DNA of 64,000 nucleotides from Clostridiales bacterium (GTDB taxonomy: Bacteria; Bacillota; Clostridia; Oscillospirales; Oscillospiraceae), in NCBI GenBank assembly GCA_022774865.1, contig JALFLH010000021.1, forward strand, positions 1 through 64,000, in the 5' to 3' direction. This document shows positions 63,316 to 64,000 of the stretch, piece after piece. The stretch's first letter is position 1. The number at the start of each line of letters is the position of its first letter. The translations under genes and the position numbers were made by a program. The notes below the pieces were generated by a model, which was not told where the DNA came from, searched no databases, and was given only the letters and a program-made list of their open reading frames with translations.

Positions 63316-64000
63316 TTACTCGTAGCGCGCGGAGAGATCCCCGTAGAATTGGAGCATCTCTTCCATGGTGTCAAAATTGGCGACATACATCTGGTTTGCC
63401 ATGGCTCCGGAGAGGGCATCCGGGATGCGGCCCCACATCTTCATGCATTTGCCGTATTTCAGCATGACCTCGTAGTCATCCAGCTTGTAATGCCTTCCGT
63501 CCCGGCGGCCAAAGAACGCACAGTAGTGGTGATTTCCGATGGGCTTGGTGTTGCAGTCAAATGCCACCATATCCGCCCAGATCTTGTATACATCGGTCTC
63601 CTGTGAGTAGTTATACATCTCCGGGGTAAAGCCGCCGGCGGGGCGCATATTGACCTCCAGACCCAGAATATCGCCCTTTTTGCCCAGTCCCTCCTGATCC
63701 TCGTTCAGGATGAAGAACTCCAGATGGATGAACCGGCTCTTGACGCCGAACGCCTTGACTGTCCGCAGGCCGGCATCGCGGATCTTTTCGGGCAGATCTT
63801 TCACCAGATAGTAAACGGAATCGCCGCCATCGTTGACAATGTCCATCAGAGAGCATGGGGTCACATTGCCGGACTCAAACAGGGGTTCCCCCCTGGAGTC
63901 CACAATGGCGTCATAGGTCTGGACATAGCCGTTGACAAACTCCTCCATGATGTAAACATTGTCATCCTTGTGGTCGATGAAGAAGTGAAGCTCCTCATCG
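63316..64000 (-). CDS. ATP-grasp domain protein (C-terminal part; 5' end off window)
   Basis: The visible 227 residues are the C-terminal part of an ATP-grasp ligase: FIDHKDDNVYIMEEFVNGY, the metal-binding LEVNMRPAGGFTPEMYNYSQ and the helical end. The reading frame is open to the right edge, so the internal ATG at 63948 is not the start. ATP-grasp enzymes join a carboxylate to an amine or thiol through acyl-phosphate; the substrate is unknown. It is convergent with the ZIP gene. Confidence 0.82.
   Translation of the reverse strand, partial: DEELHFFIDHKDDNVYIMEEFVNGYVQTYDAIVDSRGEPLFESGNVTPCSLMDIVNDGGDSVYYLVKDLPEKIRDAGLRTVKAFGVKSRFIHLEFFILNEDQEGLGKKGDILGLEVNMRPAGGFTPEMYNYSQETDVYKIWADMVAFDCNTKPIGNHHYCAFFGRRDGRHYKLDDYEVMLKYGKCMKMWGRIPDALSGAMANQMYVANFDTMEEMLQFYGDLSARYE

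Overview
The window looks like chromosomal DNA of a moderately high-GC anaerobic Firmicute, most likely a gut Clostridium-class bacterium of the Oscillospiraceae/Ruminococcaceae type. This is inferred from the mix of Gram-positive housekeeping genes (rsfS, yqeG, a NadD-YqeK fusion, TrmFO, KtrAB), strong AGGAGG-type ribosome binding sites, a CD1247-type protein and a giant 2-hydroxyacyl-CoA dehydratase activase. Nearly all genes lie on the minus strand.

Layout. (1) 1-2000 is a degraded mobile zone. An IS21-type element runs off the left edge and cuts the 3' end of a WYL regulator, followed by a fragment of a tyrosine recombinase and two tRNA genes (Trp and a CAT-anticodon tRNA). (2) 2247-15739 is housekeeping: efp with a CD1247-like protein, an M24 peptidase with YqeG, an unknown plus-strand gene, rpsU, and a long operon smc-ftsY-rdgB-yhbY-nadD/yqeK-rsfS-leuS. 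(3) 15889-17079 is an MFS transporter with an inverted repeat over its promoter. (4) 17161-36391 is a 17-gene exopolysaccharide/capsule operon, read from 36391 leftwards. It holds a CapD/PglF-type dehydratase, two DegT aminotransferases, an initiating sugar transferase, a WbpA-B-E-D-like set, a deacetylase, a FemAB-like transferase, three GT4 and three GT2 glycosyltransferases, a Wzy-like polymerase and a Wzx-like flippase. Upstream of it, in separate units, are a NahK-like kinase, a divergent AMP-forming ligase and a second initiating sugar transferase. (5) 41023-41481 is ogt on the plus strand. (6) 41612-51006 is a second long housekeeping operon, ktrB-ktrA-trmH-dprA-topA-trmFO-plsX-rnc. (7) 51220-54451 is a plus-strand block: adenine deaminase, then a DUF2935 protein overlapping a Cu/Zn superoxide dismutase. 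(8) 54487-64000 holds the giant activase with ftsH, a PF06541 membrane protein, a sugar isomerase-like protein, a ZIP transporter and a truncated ATP-grasp protein.

How it fits together. The polysaccharide locus can plausibly make two unusual sugars: UDP-2,3-diacetamido-2,3-dideoxy-glucuronate (WbpA/B/E/D route) and a UDP-4-amino-4,6-dideoxy sugar (dehydratase plus aminotransferase, with no neighbouring N-acetyltransferase). Lipid-linked repeats would be built by the initiating transferase and GTs, flipped by the Wzx-like protein and polymerised by the Wzy-like protein. No Wzz/tyrosine-kinase chain-length genes are seen. I saw no CRISPR array, toxin-antitoxin pair or defence system. The most unusual signals are the possible zwitterionic polysaccharide chemistry, the inverted 17-bp tRNA-Trp copy beside the recombinase fragment, and 10-bp tandem repeats near the AMP-ligase and second sugar-transferase genes.
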